Assembly: GCA_963743875.1 (NCBI GenBank)
Contig: CAVURM010000001.1
Coordinates: 1,116,001-1,180,000 of the forward strand
Source: RHKX01 sp963743875
GTDB taxonomy: Bacteria; Actinomycetota; Thermoleophilia; Solirubrobacterales; 70-9
Direction of reading: 5' to 3'
Length of the DNA stretch: 64,000 bases
The position numbers were made by a program, and so were the translations under genes. The stretch's first letter is position 1, and every line of letters begins with the position of its first letter. The notes under the pieces were generated by a model. It saw only the letters and a list, made by a program, of their open reading frames with translations. It was not told the origin of the DNA and did no database searches. Shown here piece by piece: positions 26,738 through 37,435 of the stretch.

Positions 26738-27016
26738 ATGAGTGACCGACCGCATCGAGGGTCCGCGCCGCTGCCGGGTCAGAAGTCCAAGGGCGAACGC
26801 AGCTGGCGCTTCTACGTCGGAATCGTGGTCGCGATCATCGCGCTCATCTTCATCTTCCAGAACTCACAGAAGGTCCAGGTGGACTTCATCATCGCGACCA
26901 CCGAGACCCCCCTCTTCTTCGTCTTGATCGTCACCTTTGCCCTCGGCGCGCTGGTCGGATGGCTGCTCCCGCACGTCCGTCGCGGCCGCAGGCGCGAGAG
27001 CGACGACAAGAGGTAA
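26738..27016 (+). CDS. LapA-like (DUF1049) two-helix membrane protein
   Basis: 92 residues. Two hydrophobic helices (about 24-42 and 56-76) separated by FQNSQKVQVDFIIATTETP, followed by a basic tail, match the LapA_dom/DUF1049 family of small inner-membrane proteins. In E. coli the relative LapA works with LapB in LPS control; in actinobacteria its role is unknown. It converges on the transhydrogenase operon, and the gap between them is filled by family I repeats. Confidence 0.82.
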   Translation: MSDRPHRGSAPLPGQKSKGERSWRFYVGIVVAIIALIFIFQNSQKVQVDFIIATTETPLFFVLIVTFALGALVGWLLPHVRRGRRRESDDKR

Positions 27017-27040
27017 CGAAGAGGCCGCGCCGGGACGGTC

Positions 27041-27306
27041 GATGCGGCCATCTGGCCGTGAGCCGGCCGATGACGACGAGCCGGCGGGTACCCCTCAGAG
27101 GTACTGACGAGGTTGGCAGGCGCCGGATCTAGGAAGAGGTCGGCGATGCGGCCATCTGGCCGTGAGCCGGCCGATGACGACGAGCCGGCGGGTACCCCTC
27201 AGAGGTACTGACGAGGTTGGCAGGCGCCGGATCTAGGAAGAGGTCGGCGATGCGGCCATCTGGCCGTGAGCCGGCCGATGACGACGAGCCGGCGGCTGCC
27301 AACCCG

Positions 27307-27316
<10 letters not shown>
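27041..27316 (-). repeat. Family I structured repeat, locus B: tandem array with 104-bp period
   Basis: Units start at 27041, 27145 and 27249, exactly 104 bp apart; the last, next to pntB, is complete on the pntB side and the first is cut short by LapA-side sequence. On the minus strand each unit has TGACGGGTTGGCAG or GTACCTCTGAGGGGTACC, then CTCGTCGTCATCGG, a GGCCAgaTGGCC hairpin, CTCTTCCTAGATC and the right arm CTGCCAACCTCGTCA. The outer arms pair within the locus and differ from locus A at matching positions. The first nucleotides include the pntB TGA codon. The convergent gap 27017-27306 holds nothing else. Confidence 0.85.
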
Positions 27317-28725
<1,409 letters not shown>

Positions 28726-28726
28726 G

Positions 28727-29044
28727 TCAGCCCCCCGAATCCGATTCCGCGTCCGCCTTCTTGGCGGGCTTCTTGCGACTGAACATGCCGAGCATGCGGT
28801 CGGTGACCATGAACCCGCCGACGATGTTGATCGTGCCGAAGGTGATCGCGATGAACGCGATCGTCAACTCGAGGCCGCCCTCGGCGTAGCCGGCGACGAT
28901 CAGACCACCGAGCATGACGATTCCGTGGATCGCGTTGGTCTGCGACATCAGCGGCGTGTGCAGGGTTGCGGGCACCTTCGAGATCACCTCGAAGCCGACG
29001 AAGGCGGCGAGGACGAAGATCGTGATGTTGGTGACCAGATCCAT
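28727..29044 (-). CDS. pntAb: NAD(P) transhydrogenase transmembrane alpha-2 subunit
   Basis: 105 residues with three transmembrane helices and the motifs TPLMSQTNAIHGIVMLGG and TINIVGGFMVTDRMLGMF, which define domain II alpha-2. A basic-acidic tail rich in Lys and Ala follows. One nt separates its stop from the pntB start. The three-polypeptide layout matches Rhodospirillum-type enzymes rather than the two-subunit E. coli form. Confidence 0.92.
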   Translation of the reverse strand: MDLVTNITIFVLAAFVGFEVISKVPATLHTPLMSQTNAIHGIVMLGGLIVAGYAEGGLELTIAFIAITFGTINIVGGFMVTDRMLGMFSRKKPAKKADAESDSGG

Positions 29045-29057
29045 CTCGGCTTACTCC

Positions 29058-30194
29058 TCAGCTGCCCTCGTCAACGGGCTTCGCGGCAACGGACTTAGCG
29101 CGCTCGTTCTTGATCTCGCCGCCATGCGTCAGGCAGGCGCCGGAGACGACCTCGTCGTCGAAGTTCAGGTTCAACTCGCCCTCCTCGGTGGTGATCAGGC
29201 CGATGAAGTTCTCGAGGTTCTTGGCGTAGAGCTGGGAAGCGTGTGCGGGCATGTCGCTGGCGAGGTTGGCCGGTGCGATCACCTTGACGCCGTTGCTGAC
29301 GACCGTCTCCCCCGCCTTGGTCAGCTCACAGTTGCCGCCGCTCTCTCCCGCGAGGTCGATGATCACCGAGCCGGGTGCCATGTTGTGGACACCCTCGGCG
29401 GTGATCAGGGTTGGCGCGGGGCGGCCGGGGATCAGCGCGGTGCTGATGATCACGTCCTGTCTGGAGGCGTTCTGGGCGAGTGCCTCGCGGACCTGCTGGT
29501 TCTCCTCGTCGGTCAGGGGGCGTGCATATCCGCCCTCGTCCTCGGCGTCGGGGATGAAGTCGAGCTCCAGGGGCCGTCCGCCGAGGGACTTGATCTGCTC
29601 CCAGGCGGCACGGCGGATGTCGAACCCGCTGACCACGGCACCGAGGCGCTTCGCCGTGGCGATGGCCTGCAGGCCGGCGACGCCGGCGCCGAGCACCATC
29701 ACCCGGGCGGGTGAGACCGTGCCGGCGGCGGTGGTCATCATCGGGAAGAATCGACCGGCCTCACGCGCGGCCAGCAGCGCGGCTGCATAGCCGGCGACGT
29801 TGGCCTGCGAGGAGAGCGCATCCATGGCCTGGGCCCTGGTGATCCTCGGGATCGCCTCGACCGCGAAGGACGTCACGTCACCCGAGGCGAGGGCCCTTGT
29901 GGTGTCGGTGGCGGTGAGCGGCTGGAGAAAGCCGATCAGGACCTTGCCGGAGCCGATGCGACCGATCTCCTGGAGCGTCGGGGGCGCGACCCGGAGAACG
30001 ATGTCGGCGGCCCACGCATCGCCGATCGTCGCGCCGGCGTCGGTGTACTGGTCGTCGGGATGCCCGGCGTCGACGCCGGAGCCGGATTCGACCACGACCT
30101 CGAGGCCCTTGCCGACGAGCGACTTGACCGTGTCGGGAATCAGCGCAACTCGCCGCTCCCCCGCTTGAGACTCTTTCGGGACACCTAACCGCAT
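29058..30194 (-). CDS. pntAa: NAD(P) transhydrogenase alpha-1 subunit (NAD-binding)
   Basis: 378 residues. It starts RLGVPKESQAGERRVALIPD, the alanine dehydrogenase/PNT N-terminal domain, and has VMVLGAGVAGLQAIATAKRLGA as the NAD-binding Rossmann fold with VSGFDIR acidic end. The soluble subunit binds NAD(H) and works with the two membrane subunits to use the proton gradient to reduce NADP. Its start lies about 75 nt from the divergent FHA gene. Confidence 0.93.
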   Translation of the reverse strand: MRLGVPKESQAGERRVALIPDTVKSLVGKGLEVVVESGSGVDAGHPDDQYTDAGATIGDAWAADIVLRVAPPTLQEIGRIGSGKVLIGFLQPLTATDTTRALASGDVTSFAVEAIPRITRAQAMDALSSQANVAGYAAALLAAREAGRFFPMMTTAAGTVSPARVMVLGAGVAGLQAIATAKRLGAVVSGFDIRRAAWEQIKSLGGRPLELDFIPDAEDEGGYARPLTDEENQQVREALAQNASRQDVIISTALIPGRPAPTLITAEGVHNMAPGSVIIDLAGESGGNCELTKAGETVVSNGVKVIAPANLASDMPAHASQLYAKNLENFIGLITTEEGELNLNFDDEVVSGACLTHGGEIKNERAKSVAAKPVDEGS

Positions 30195-30268
30195 GGACGG
30201 GCGGGGAATGTATACAAGCGCCGTCCATCGACGACCCCACGTCCCCTCGCGGCGCTAACTTGCGGGAT

Positions 30269-30952
30269 ATGAGCGTCCCCGCAGATCAGCCGCGAGCGCA
30301 GAGCGCAGTCGAGCTGAAAGCGCAGATCGAGATGGAGCGGTTGGGCCTTCCGATGCTGATCTTCCGCGACGCCGAGGACGAGCAGCAGATCCGGACGATC
30401 GAGGGCGGACGCGGCGAGATCTGGATCGGGCGAAGCCCGTCGGCCGACATCTCGCTGGCAGCCGACAGCGAGGTCTCGAAGCTGCACTCCCAGATCGAGT
30501 TCGTCGGCTCCGACTGCACGCTCGTCGACGACGGACTCTCCCGCAACGGCTCGTTCGTCAACGAGGAGCGGGTCAGCGGTCGCAGGATGTTGCGCGACGG
30601 CGACGTGATCCGGGTCGGCCGGACGCGGATCCAGTTCCGGGCGCCGGTCGTAGCCGGCGGCGAATCGACGGTCGTCTCCAGCGACCTGGCCGGGGCGGCG
30701 GGCGTCTCCCCCGCCCAGCGCCGCGTGCTCGTCGCACTCTGCCGCCCGTTCAAGGACGGGGCGGCATTCGCCAGCCCGGCGACAAATGCCCAGATCGGCG
30801 AGGAGCTGCACCTGAGCGTCGACGCCGTCAAGACCCACCTGCGGGCACTGTTTGACAAGTTCGACCTCGCCGACGCGCCCCAGAGCCGCAAGCGAGTCGA
30901 CCTCGTCCAACGGGCAATGCAGTCCGGCTTGATCTCCGAGCGCGATCTGTAA
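30269..30952 (+). CDS. FHA domain protein with C-terminal LuxR-like helix-turn-helix
   Basis: 227 residues. The FHA domain (about 45-128) has IGRSPSADISLAADSEVSKLH and SRNGSFVNEERV, with the GRS, SxxH and NG phosphothreonine-binding residues. The C-terminal half (about 145-220) contains NAQIGEELHLSVDAVKTHLR, a winged or LuxR-type helix-turn-helix. It probably couples Ser/Thr phosphorylation to DNA binding; a Ser/Thr kinase gene lies 0.9 kb downstream on the other strand, so the two may act together. Start chosen at the ATG at 30269 rather than the TTG at 30260. Confidence 0.85.
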   Translation: MSVPADQPRAQSAVELKAQIEMERLGLPMLIFRDAEDEQQIRTIEGGRGEIWIGRSPSADISLAADSEVSKLHSQIEFVGSDCTLVDDGLSRNGSFVNEERVSGRRMLRDGDVIRVGRTRIQFRAPVVAGGESTVVSSDLAGAAGVSPAQRRVLVALCRPFKDGAAFASPATNAQIGEELHLSVDAVKTHLRALFDKFDLADAPQSRKRVDLVQRAMQSGLISERDL

Positions 30953-31111
30953 CCCTCGCTTCGGTGGCCACCCACTGAGGGGTGAACCGGACCACCCCGC
31001 CTGGGGTCCGCCCCCCGCCCCCGGTGGCTGGTGTGGGGGTCCCTTTTGGTCGATGGTGCACCTACCGCGGCGTTAGAGAGCGCAGCGGGCAATCAATCGG
31101 AAGGAAACATC

Positions 31112-31702
31112 ATGTCCAAGACCGTCAAGACCATCGCAGCCCTGCTGGTTGCCGCCGTCGCCATGATCGGCGCAACGTCGCAGGCCCAGGCCTCGACCAT
31201 GTTCGGCGCCCACGTGACGCCGGACGTCCAGCCCTCGAACGCCGGGACCGCACACGAGTGCAACGGCTTCGAAGGCAAGAAGTGCACCTGGGTCCTCAAC
31301 GACGCCTACGGCAACGCAGGCGGCGAGAAGGCGCCGAAGACCGGCAAGCTGAAGGAGATCAGGCTGATCGCCGGCGAGGCGGGCAACTTTAAGCTCCAGC
31401 TCGTCAAGGTCAACAAGCAGCAGAAGGCCAAGGTCGTCACCCAGGGCCCGAGGATCAACTACGAGGGCCAGGACAACCCGAACTCCAACACCTACGACGT
31501 GGAGAAGTTCAAGCTGGACGGCATCGAGGTGCACAAGGGCGAGCAGCTCGCCATCAGCACCAAGAGAACCAGCACGCTGCGCTGCAGCTCCGGTGGGGAC
31601 AACACCCTGCTCTACAGCCCGGCGCTGAAGGTCGGTAACGCGATGCAGAGCCTCGGCTCCGACGACGGTTGCTGGCTGCTGATCGAGGGCGTCATCAAGT
31701 AA
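31112..31702 (+). CDS. Secreted protein of unknown function
   Basis: 196 residues. The signal peptide is MSKTVKTIAALLVAAVAMIG followed by ATSQAQA, with a likely cleavage at AQA-S. A strong GGAAGG ribosome site lies 8 nt before the ATG. The mature part has four or five cysteines (HECNGFEGKKCTW, LRCSSGG, DDGCWL), which likely form disulfides, and alternating lysine-rich strands that suggest a beta-sandwich. The family is not recognised. The 160-nt upstream gap is GC-rich with CCACCCC/GGGGTGG inverted segments but no clear promoter. It ends with a good terminator-like hairpin, so it is probably a single-gene unit. Confidence 0.75.
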   Translation: MSKTVKTIAALLVAAVAMIGATSQAQASTMFGAHVTPDVQPSNAGTAHECNGFEGKKCTWVLNDAYGNAGGEKAPKTGKLKEIRLIAGEAGNFKLQLVKVNKQQKAKVVTQGPRINYEGQDNPNSNTYDVEKFKLDGIEVHKGEQLAISTKRTSTLRCSSGGDNTLLYSPALKVGNAMQSLGSDDGCWLLIEGVIK

Positions 31703-31726
31703 CCCCCGATCACGAGATGAGTGACA

Positions 31727-31752
31727 CGAGACCCCGCCCCGGCGGGGTCTCG
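31727..31752 (+). terminator. 12-bp hairpin terminator after the secreted protein gene
   Basis: CGAGACCCCGCC and GGCGGGGTCTCG pair fully around a CC loop and are followed by TCGTTGTG. It lies 24 nt after the stop codon. The weak T-content makes it a plausible but not classic intrinsic terminator. Confidence 0.65.
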
Positions 31753-31822
31753 TCGTTGTGGGGCCCTTACGCAAGGTTGCAGTTCCGTCCCCCCCGGAGG
31801 ACGCAACTGAACGTTCGGCGAA

Positions 31823-33931
31823 TCAGCCCTTCGCTACGCCGGGATCGAGGCGGACGACCTCGTCGCCCTCGCCCGTCGTCACCCAGACACGGTCCTTACC
31901 GATCGCCACGCCCTCAGGCGAACCTTCCACCGCGACCCTCTGCACGGAGTTGTCGGCAGGGTCGATCGCCTCGACTGCGCCGTTGCCGTCCGCGACCCAG
32001 ATGCGCCCGAACCCGTAAGCGAGCAACCGCGGTTCGCCCCCAACCTGGATCTCGTCCAGTTCCCCACCTGTCGGGCTGAACTCCACGACCTTGCCGTTAC
32101 CCGTGTTGGCGGCCCAGACCGACCCTGCTCCGGTGACGACGCCCTTCGGCTTGCTGCCGAGCGGCGAGTCTTCCTGGACCGAGGGGTCGCCGGGTTCGGC
32201 CGAGATCAGAAGGGCGTTCTCGCGATCGACGACCCAGAGCCTGCCTTCGCCCGCGGCGATCTGGGATGGGAAGCTCGCCCCCTGAAGCGTCACGGGTTCG
32301 GAGACCGAGTCGTCGGTGGGATCGATAGCCGAGATGGAGGGTCCTGCGGAGTTCGCAACCCAGATCGACGACCCGTCGAATGTCACCCCCATCGGTCCGT
32401 CGCCGACCGCGATCTCCTTGGCCTCCCCCCCACCGACGGGAGCCCGGACCACAGTATCCGCCGTCGGGACCGTCGCCCAGAAGGAATCGTCGGCGATCGT
32501 GACGTTCTCGCCGGGAGCGGGCAGTACGACTTCGCCGGTCGACTGACCGCTCCCCTCGTCGAAGAGACGGACCCTTTCGCCGGAGCGAGTCGCAACGGCC
32601 ACGGTGCCATCCGCCACGGCGATGCCGACGGGCACGCCGTCAACGGCGATCGGTTCACCTACGAGCTTCGGCTCGGCAAACCCGGCGCCACCGATGGATC
32701 CGACGTCGTTGTCGCCTCCACCGCCCAGCAGCACTACCCCCGCGACGACGATCGCTGCGACGATCCCGAGCGCGATCCCGATCCGGCTCCACCTCGGACC
32801 GCCGCTCCGCTTGGCCGACGGCGAGGTTGCCGGCCGTGGGGACGCCGCGGTTGCCTCCCCTGAGGCACCGGCCACCCGCGTCGGGCCCGGGTGCTCGGCG
32901 GTGGTCTCGGCGACGGCCGAGAGTGGCTGGGTCTCCTCGGGCTGGGGTGCCTCCTCGGTTCCGCCGCCGGCGGCCACCTCGGACTCCACCGTGTCGGGGA
33001 TCGGCAGAGGTGGCGTCGCCGGCTCACCGGTCTCGGGTGCGGCCTTGCCGGTCGCGACGCTGCGCTCGGCCGAGCGCAGGACCTCATGGCCCTCGATCGC
33101 AGCGGCGGCGGCCCGCGCGAGATCGCCGGCCGACGGGTAGCGATCGGCGGGCTCCTTGGCCAGTGCCCTGGCGATCACCTCGTCAAGCTCACCCTCGTTG
33201 CCGCCGTCGCCGGGGAGCCAAGGCGGCTCGTCCTGCAGATGGGCGTAGATCTTGGCGACGTTCTCCTCGCGATCGGCGAAGGGCGCGCGCCCGGAGATTG
33301 CCTCGTAGAGGACGCAGCCGAGCGCGTAGACGTCGGTGCGGGCGTCGACGCGATCGCCGCGGATCTGCTCGGGAGCGACGTAGTCGAGGGTTCCGACGAA
33401 GGCGCCGGTCCGGGTCAGCGCACCGGCCTCGGTCGCCTGGTCGAACCGCTTGGCGAGGCCGAAATCGGTCAGGAACGCACGGTCGTCGGAGTCCCGCTCG
33501 ACGAGGATGTTGCCGGGCTTGATGTCGCGATGAACGAGGCCGCGGGAGTGGGCGACGTCGAGGGCGGAGGCAACCTGACCGATGATCTTGATCGCCCGGT
33601 CCGGGGGCAGGGTGCCGCTGGCGATCAGCATCCGTCGCAGGTCAGGTCCGTCGACGAGGTCCATGGTCACGAACAGAAGCCCGTCCTCCTCCCCGGCGTG
33701 GTGGATCGGAACCACGTTCGCGTGGCGCAGCGAAACGGCGATTCGCGACTCCGATCGAAAGCGCTCCCGGAAGGCGTCGTCGGCGGCCAGGTCGGCCGAG
33801 ATCACCTTCAGGGCGACCACGTGGTCGAGCGCGATGTGGGTGGCGCGATAGACGGTTCCCATGCCGCCGCGACCGGCGATTCCCTCGATCCGGTGCCCGG
33901 CGAAAACGGTTCCCGGCTGCAGGTCCGGCAT
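31823..33931 (-). CDS. Membrane Ser/Thr protein kinase with extracellular beta-propeller sensor
   Basis: 702 residues from the ATG at 33929-33931. The PknB-type kinase domain (about 12-270) has the glycine-rich loop GRGGMGTVY, Lys42 (ALKV), HRDIKPGN (Asp136) and DFG (Asp156), so it should be active. A disordered Pro/Ala/Glu linker (about 290-385) and one transmembrane helix (about 390-412) follow. The extracellular part (about 440-700) is built from repeated strands such as GEPIAVDGVPVGIAVADGT and GRIWVADGNG, a YVTN/NHL-like propeller instead of the PASTA repeats of PknB. It may phosphorylate partners such as the FHA-HTH protein. Confidence 0.9.
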   Translation of the reverse strand: MPDLQPGTVFAGHRIEGIAGRGGMGTVYRATHIALDHVVALKVISADLAADDAFRERFRSESRIAVSLRHANVVPIHHAGEEDGLLFVTMDLVDGPDLRRMLIASGTLPPDRAIKIIGQVASALDVAHSRGLVHRDIKPGNILVERDSDDRAFLTDFGLAKRFDQATEAGALTRTGAFVGTLDYVAPEQIRGDRVDARTDVYALGCVLYEAISGRAPFADREENVAKIYAHLQDEPPWLPGDGGNEGELDEVIARALAKEPADRYPSAGDLARAAAAAIEGHEVLRSAERSVATGKAAPETGEPATPPLPIPDTVESEVAAGGGTEEAPQPEETQPLSAVAETTAEHPGPTRVAGASGEATAASPRPATSPSAKRSGGPRWSRIGIALGIVAAIVVAGVVLLGGGGDNDVGSIGGAGFAEPKLVGEPIAVDGVPVGIAVADGTVAVATRSGERVRLFDEGSGQSTGEVVLPAPGENVTIADDSFWATVPTADTVVRAPVGGGEAKEIAVGDGPMGVTFDGSSIWVANSAGPSISAIDPTDDSVSEPVTLQGASFPSQIAAGEGRLWVVDRENALLISAEPGDPSVQEDSPLGSKPKGVVTGAGSVWAANTGNGKVVEFSPTGGELDEIQVGGEPRLLAYGFGRIWVADGNGAVEAIDPADNSVQRVAVEGSPEGVAIGKDRVWVTTGEGDEVVRLDPGVAKG

Positions 33932-33937
33932 GTAGTG

Positions 33938-33943
33938 GTTATA
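33938..33943 (-). promoter_or_regulatory. TATAAC -10-like element 6 nt before the kinase ATG
   Basis: TATAAC lies six bases upstream of the ATG, which would place transcription start at or next to the A of the start codon. Leaderless transcripts are common in actinobacteria. No good -35 is seen, so this is tentative. Confidence 0.4.
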
Positions 33944-33978
33944 CCCCCGCCGCACTCAGCGCGACATCGAATCGGGGC

Positions 33979-35046
33979 TCAGGCAGCAGAGGATGCGCCG
34001 ACGATCGCCGCGAGTCGCTCGATCGTGTGGGTGCGCTCGGCGCCGTCTAGGTGGACCGGCGAACAGATCAGCCGGTCGATGCCGACCGCCGTGAACCGCT
34101 CGATCCGCTCGGTCACCTCCGCCTCGGTGCCGACCAGAGAGGTCGCGTCGCAGAGCGCGTCCGGGATCGCCTTGAAGGCCTCATCGCGCTTGCCGTCGAG
34201 AAACAGCGACTGGACCTCGACCGCCTCCTTCTCGAAGCCGAAACGGCAGGCGAGATCGACGTAGAAGTTGGTCTCACGGCTGCCCATCCCACCGAGGTAG
34301 AGCAACAGCCCCGTCCTGACGACGTTGCGGGCGACCTCGAGGTCGCCGTCGATCGCGACCTGGATCGAGGGACTCACCTCCAGGTCGGAGCGGCTGCGGC
34401 CGCCCTTCGCGAAACCGGCTTCGAGGTGCTCGCCCCAGGTGTCCTCGAAGGCATCGGGGCTGAAGAAGATCGGGATCCAACCGTCGCAGAGCTCGGCGGC
34501 CATCTCGACCGACTTGCGACCGATCGCGCCGACGAATACGGGGATCTCGTTGCGCAACGGGTGGAAGTTGAGCTTCAGGGCCTTGCCCTGGCCGGTGCCG
34601 CCAGGCATCGGCAGGTGGTAGTGCTCACCCTGATGGTCGAGCGGGCCGGATCTGGCGATGATCTCGCGAACGACCTCGATGTACTCGCGGGTGCGACCCC
34701 ACGGCTTCGCGTACGGAACGCCGTACCAGCCCTCCGAGACCTGCGGCCCCGAGGGCCCGAAACCGAACATGAAGCGGCCACCCGAGAGCATGTCGAGGGT
34801 CGCGCCCGCCATCGCGGCGGCCGCCGGAGGACGCGCCGGGACCTGCATGATCGCGGCGCCGAGCTTGATCGTGTCGGTCTGCGCCGCCAGCCAGCCGAGG
34901 ATCGAGACGACGTCGGAGCCATAACTCTCCGCCACCCAGACCGAATCGAAGCCGTTCGCCTCGGCGGTCTTGACCAGATCGACCGCCTCCTGCCCCTGCG
35001 GGCCGATCCCCCAGTAGCCCAGGTTGATTCCAAGTTTCGGTGCCAT
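33979..35046 (-). CDS. LLM class (F420-type) oxidoreductase
   Basis: 355 residues. It starts KLGINLGYWGIGPQGQEAVD and has GFDSVWVAESYGSDVVSILGW, the luciferase-like monooxygenase TIM barrel, and FMFGFGPSGPQVSEGWYGV, as in F420-dependent glucose-6-phosphate dehydrogenase-like and mer-type enzymes. The substrate is unknown. Such proteins are abundant in F420-producing actinobacteria. The gene is monocistronic between the kinase and cupin genes and diverges from the cupin gene. Confidence 0.88.
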   Translation of the reverse strand: MAPKLGINLGYWGIGPQGQEAVDLVKTAEANGFDSVWVAESYGSDVVSILGWLAAQTDTIKLGAAIMQVPARPPAAAAMAGATLDMLSGGRFMFGFGPSGPQVSEGWYGVPYAKPWGRTREYIEVVREIIARSGPLDHQGEHYHLPMPGGTGQGKALKLNFHPLRNEIPVFVGAIGRKSVEMAAELCDGWIPIFFSPDAFEDTWGEHLEAGFAKGGRSRSDLEVSPSIQVAIDGDLEVARNVVRTGLLLYLGGMGSRETNFYVDLACRFGFEKEAVEVQSLFLDGKRDEAFKAIPDALCDATSLVGTEAEVTERIERFTAVGIDRLICSPVHLDGAERTHTIERLAAIVGASSAA

Positions 35047-35124
35047 TGAGCGGCAGCCTATTCAGATTTCCGGGTTTGCAATGCTGCGGCTGCGACCGAC
35101 CGTGCCGGCGAGAGGAGAGACACC

Positions 35125-35529
35125 GTGACCGTGAGGGGCGATTATTCCATCAGCAGACGCGAGGACGCGATCGATTTCATGGCGGAGTACGAGGGCTACG
35201 GGGAGATGCGCTCGTACACGGATGCGCTCGCAACCGAGCAGGTCGCCTTCACCTGGCGACAGATGCCGCCGGGAACCGGCGGCAGAGGGAGCTACGGACA
35301 CCGTCACCTGACCCAGGAGGAGGTTTACTTCGTGATCTCGGGGACCGTCACGTTCAAGATCGGCGACGACGTTTTCGAGGCCGGGCCTCGAACCGCCGTG
35401 CGGATCGCGCCGCACGCCCTCCGTTCGATCCACAACGACACCGACGCCGTTGCTGAGGTGATCCTGTGTTCGGTGCGCGTCGATGATCTGCGGGGCGAGG
35501 TGGAGACCCGGGAGGGCTTCTGGCCATAG
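35125..35529 (+). CDS. Cupin-domain protein
   Basis: 134 residues from a GTG. The cupin motif 1 is GHRHLTQEEVYFVISGTVTF (a GxHxHxxxEE pattern variant) and motif 2 is AGPRTAVRIAPHALRSIHND. The metal-ligand set is HxH and E from motif 1 and His from motif 2 (PHALR). A single-domain cupin of this kind could be an isomerase, an oxygenase or a sugar-sensing protein; no substrate can be inferred. It converges on the propeller/PKD gene with a 11-nt gap. Confidence 0.83.
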   Translation: MTVRGDYSISRREDAIDFMAEYEGYGEMRSYTDALATEQVAFTWRQMPPGTGGRGSYGHRHLTQEEVYFVISGTVTFKIGDDVFEAGPRTAVRIAPHALRSIHNDTDAVAEVILCSVRVDDLRGEVETREGFWP

Positions 35530-35540
35530 CCCCGGTCGGC

Positions 35541-37327
35541 CTACGGCCGGATCTTGACGGTCCGCGTCACGGCCTCGCCGTCGACCAGCGCCTCAGCGGG
35601 TGCAAAATTCACAGTCGCCTTGAGCTTCGCGCCTCGCCTGAGTGCCCTCTTGGCGCTCTTCCTCGCGCCCCTGGATAGCTGCAGGCGGATCGGCACCGTT
35701 GCGGTCGAGACCGATACGTCGACCGGTTGGAGCTCGAGGCCGCGTTTCAAGAGTCGCCTTGGCTTGGCGGACACGCGACCGCTCGCGACGACATCGCATT
35801 CGTCGTTGCAGGAGACGGTCGCGGAGACCGCCTTGCGGACCCGCTGCTTGCGCTCGGCGGAGACGGTCAGACTCGGCGGGATCAGGTCCAGCTCAACCCT
35901 ATCTCGAGCGATGTCACCGCCGTTGCACGAGGCGGTCTGGCCCGTGAAGACCACCACCGTCGAGCAGCCCTCGTCATCGGTCGTGGTCAACGTCGCGTCG
36001 TAGTCCTGCCCGATCGCATAGGTATGAGTCACCGTCGCTCCGGTCGCGGACTTACCGTCACCGAAGGCCCAGGAGTACGTCGCGAGCTCGCCGTCGAAAT
36101 CGGTGGAGCCGCTGCCGTCAAACTCGACGACTCCCGCGCCGGTTCCGCGTCCGATCGAGACCGCCGCAACCGGTGGCTGATTGGGCGATACGACCGAGCT
36201 CCCGGGCCTCGCGTAGTACGGACCGGCGGAGATGCTCGCTCCAGGGACGATCGAGAGCGCTCCGCCGACCCCGACCTCGTACCCGGTGGTCAGCGTCATC
36301 GCGGGGCCGCCGGCGGCGTAGACGAAACGGTCGTCGGGGGGCACGGCGATGGTGTCGGTGGGTCGCGATGACGCGAATGGGCTCCCGGCTACCGGGGTGA
36401 GCGCACCGTCGGTGGCGAACGTAAACACCGCCACTCCCGACGGTCCGGGGGTATCTGAGCGGGTCGCGTAGAGACGAGCCCTGGATGGTGAGGCCGCCAG
36501 GGCGCCGCTGAAACCGCTGCCATAGGGCGAGCCCAAGGTCGCGGACAGGGATCCGCCGGCTCCGATGTTGAAGCCGTTGACAGAACCACCGTCGGAGGCC
36601 GTGTAGAGGTGAAATCCATCGGGGGTGACCGAGATCGTCGAGAGGCCGGCCGAAATCGGCAGACCCGGACCCGGTAGTTGCGTCAACGCACCGTCCGCGG
36701 CGATGGAGAACCCATAGATGCGCGACTGAACGCCGTCGATCGCCGTCGCGTAGAGGTACTCCCCGTCGGGCGTGATCGCAACTCCGTAGGTGTTCGTCAC
36801 GCCGCTGATCGGGTCGATGTCCTGTTGGGCCAACGTGCCGTCGGCGCCGACCGAGAGGACCCTGATCGCCTCCGGGCCCGGATCGGCGACGTAGGCGTGG
36901 TCGCCGTCGGGTGCAATTGCGATCACGGAGGGATCGGGATCACCACCTCCTGTCAGAACGAGGCTCGGCAGAGAGGTCAGCCGCCCCCCATCGCCCACCG
37001 AGAAGGCGAGCACCTGCTGGGTCCCAGCCGAGCTGGCAAAGACGAAATGGTTGTCCGGCGTGGTCGCCACCTGCTCGGCGGCGACGGCGAGGGGGCCGAA
37101 GGGCGAGCCCCCGATCGTCCCCAGCGAGCCGCCGTCGCGGATGTTGATGCCCGCAAGGCCTGCCCCATCGGAATCGCCGGGAAGGACGTCCGCGGAGAAG
37201 GACCCCCCAGGTAGAGGGTGTGGTCATCGACCGCAGACGCATGTGCGGTGGATAGGAGCGCCAAGACCGCGACCACGAGACCAGCGAGCGATGCTCGTTT
37301 GGTGGCACCCTTGACCGGCTTCCTCAA
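35541..37327 (-). CDS. Secreted beta-propeller plus PKD-domain protein; one-base frameshift in a G-run
   Basis: About 595 residues once one G is added in the run of six G (37203-37208 on the plus strand), which joins the signal peptide frame to the main frame. The N-terminus RKPVKGATKRASLAGLVVAV with LLSTAHASA is a signal peptide. Residues about 70-330 form lactonase-type propeller blades (repeated PDGxxxYVAD/YATA motifs). A PKD domain follows (about 350-440; STDFDGELATYSWAFGDGKSA and CSTVVVFTG), then a lysine-rich, beta-structured tail. The TTG at 37325-37327 is preferred over the GTG at 37348 because AGGAGG precedes it; a 20-bp duplication repeats that site. Likely extracellular. Confidence 0.8.
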
Positions 37328-37366
37328 CCTCAGAACCTCCTGTTCCACCTCAGAACCTCCTGTTCC
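37327..37366 (-). repeat. 20-bp tandem duplication carrying a ribosome-binding site
   Basis: ACCTCAGAACCTCCTGTTCC occurs twice in exact tandem (37327-37346 and 37347-37366). On the minus strand each unit carries AGGAGG followed about 7-8 nt later by a GTG or TTG, so the propeller gene has two ribosome-site/start modules. Confidence 0.9.
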
Positions 37367-37435
37367 GATTCTGAGCCTAGGCGCTTCGGATCACGAAGGC
37401 AAACCCTCCTGCTTCATCCTGTGGGGATCGCCGCA

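Noticed and set aside
37203..37208. Six-G run as a phase-variation switch in the propeller gene
   Set aside because: Six is short for slippage, and at least seven other single-base breaks in the window point to sequence error instead. I keep it as a low-weight alternative.
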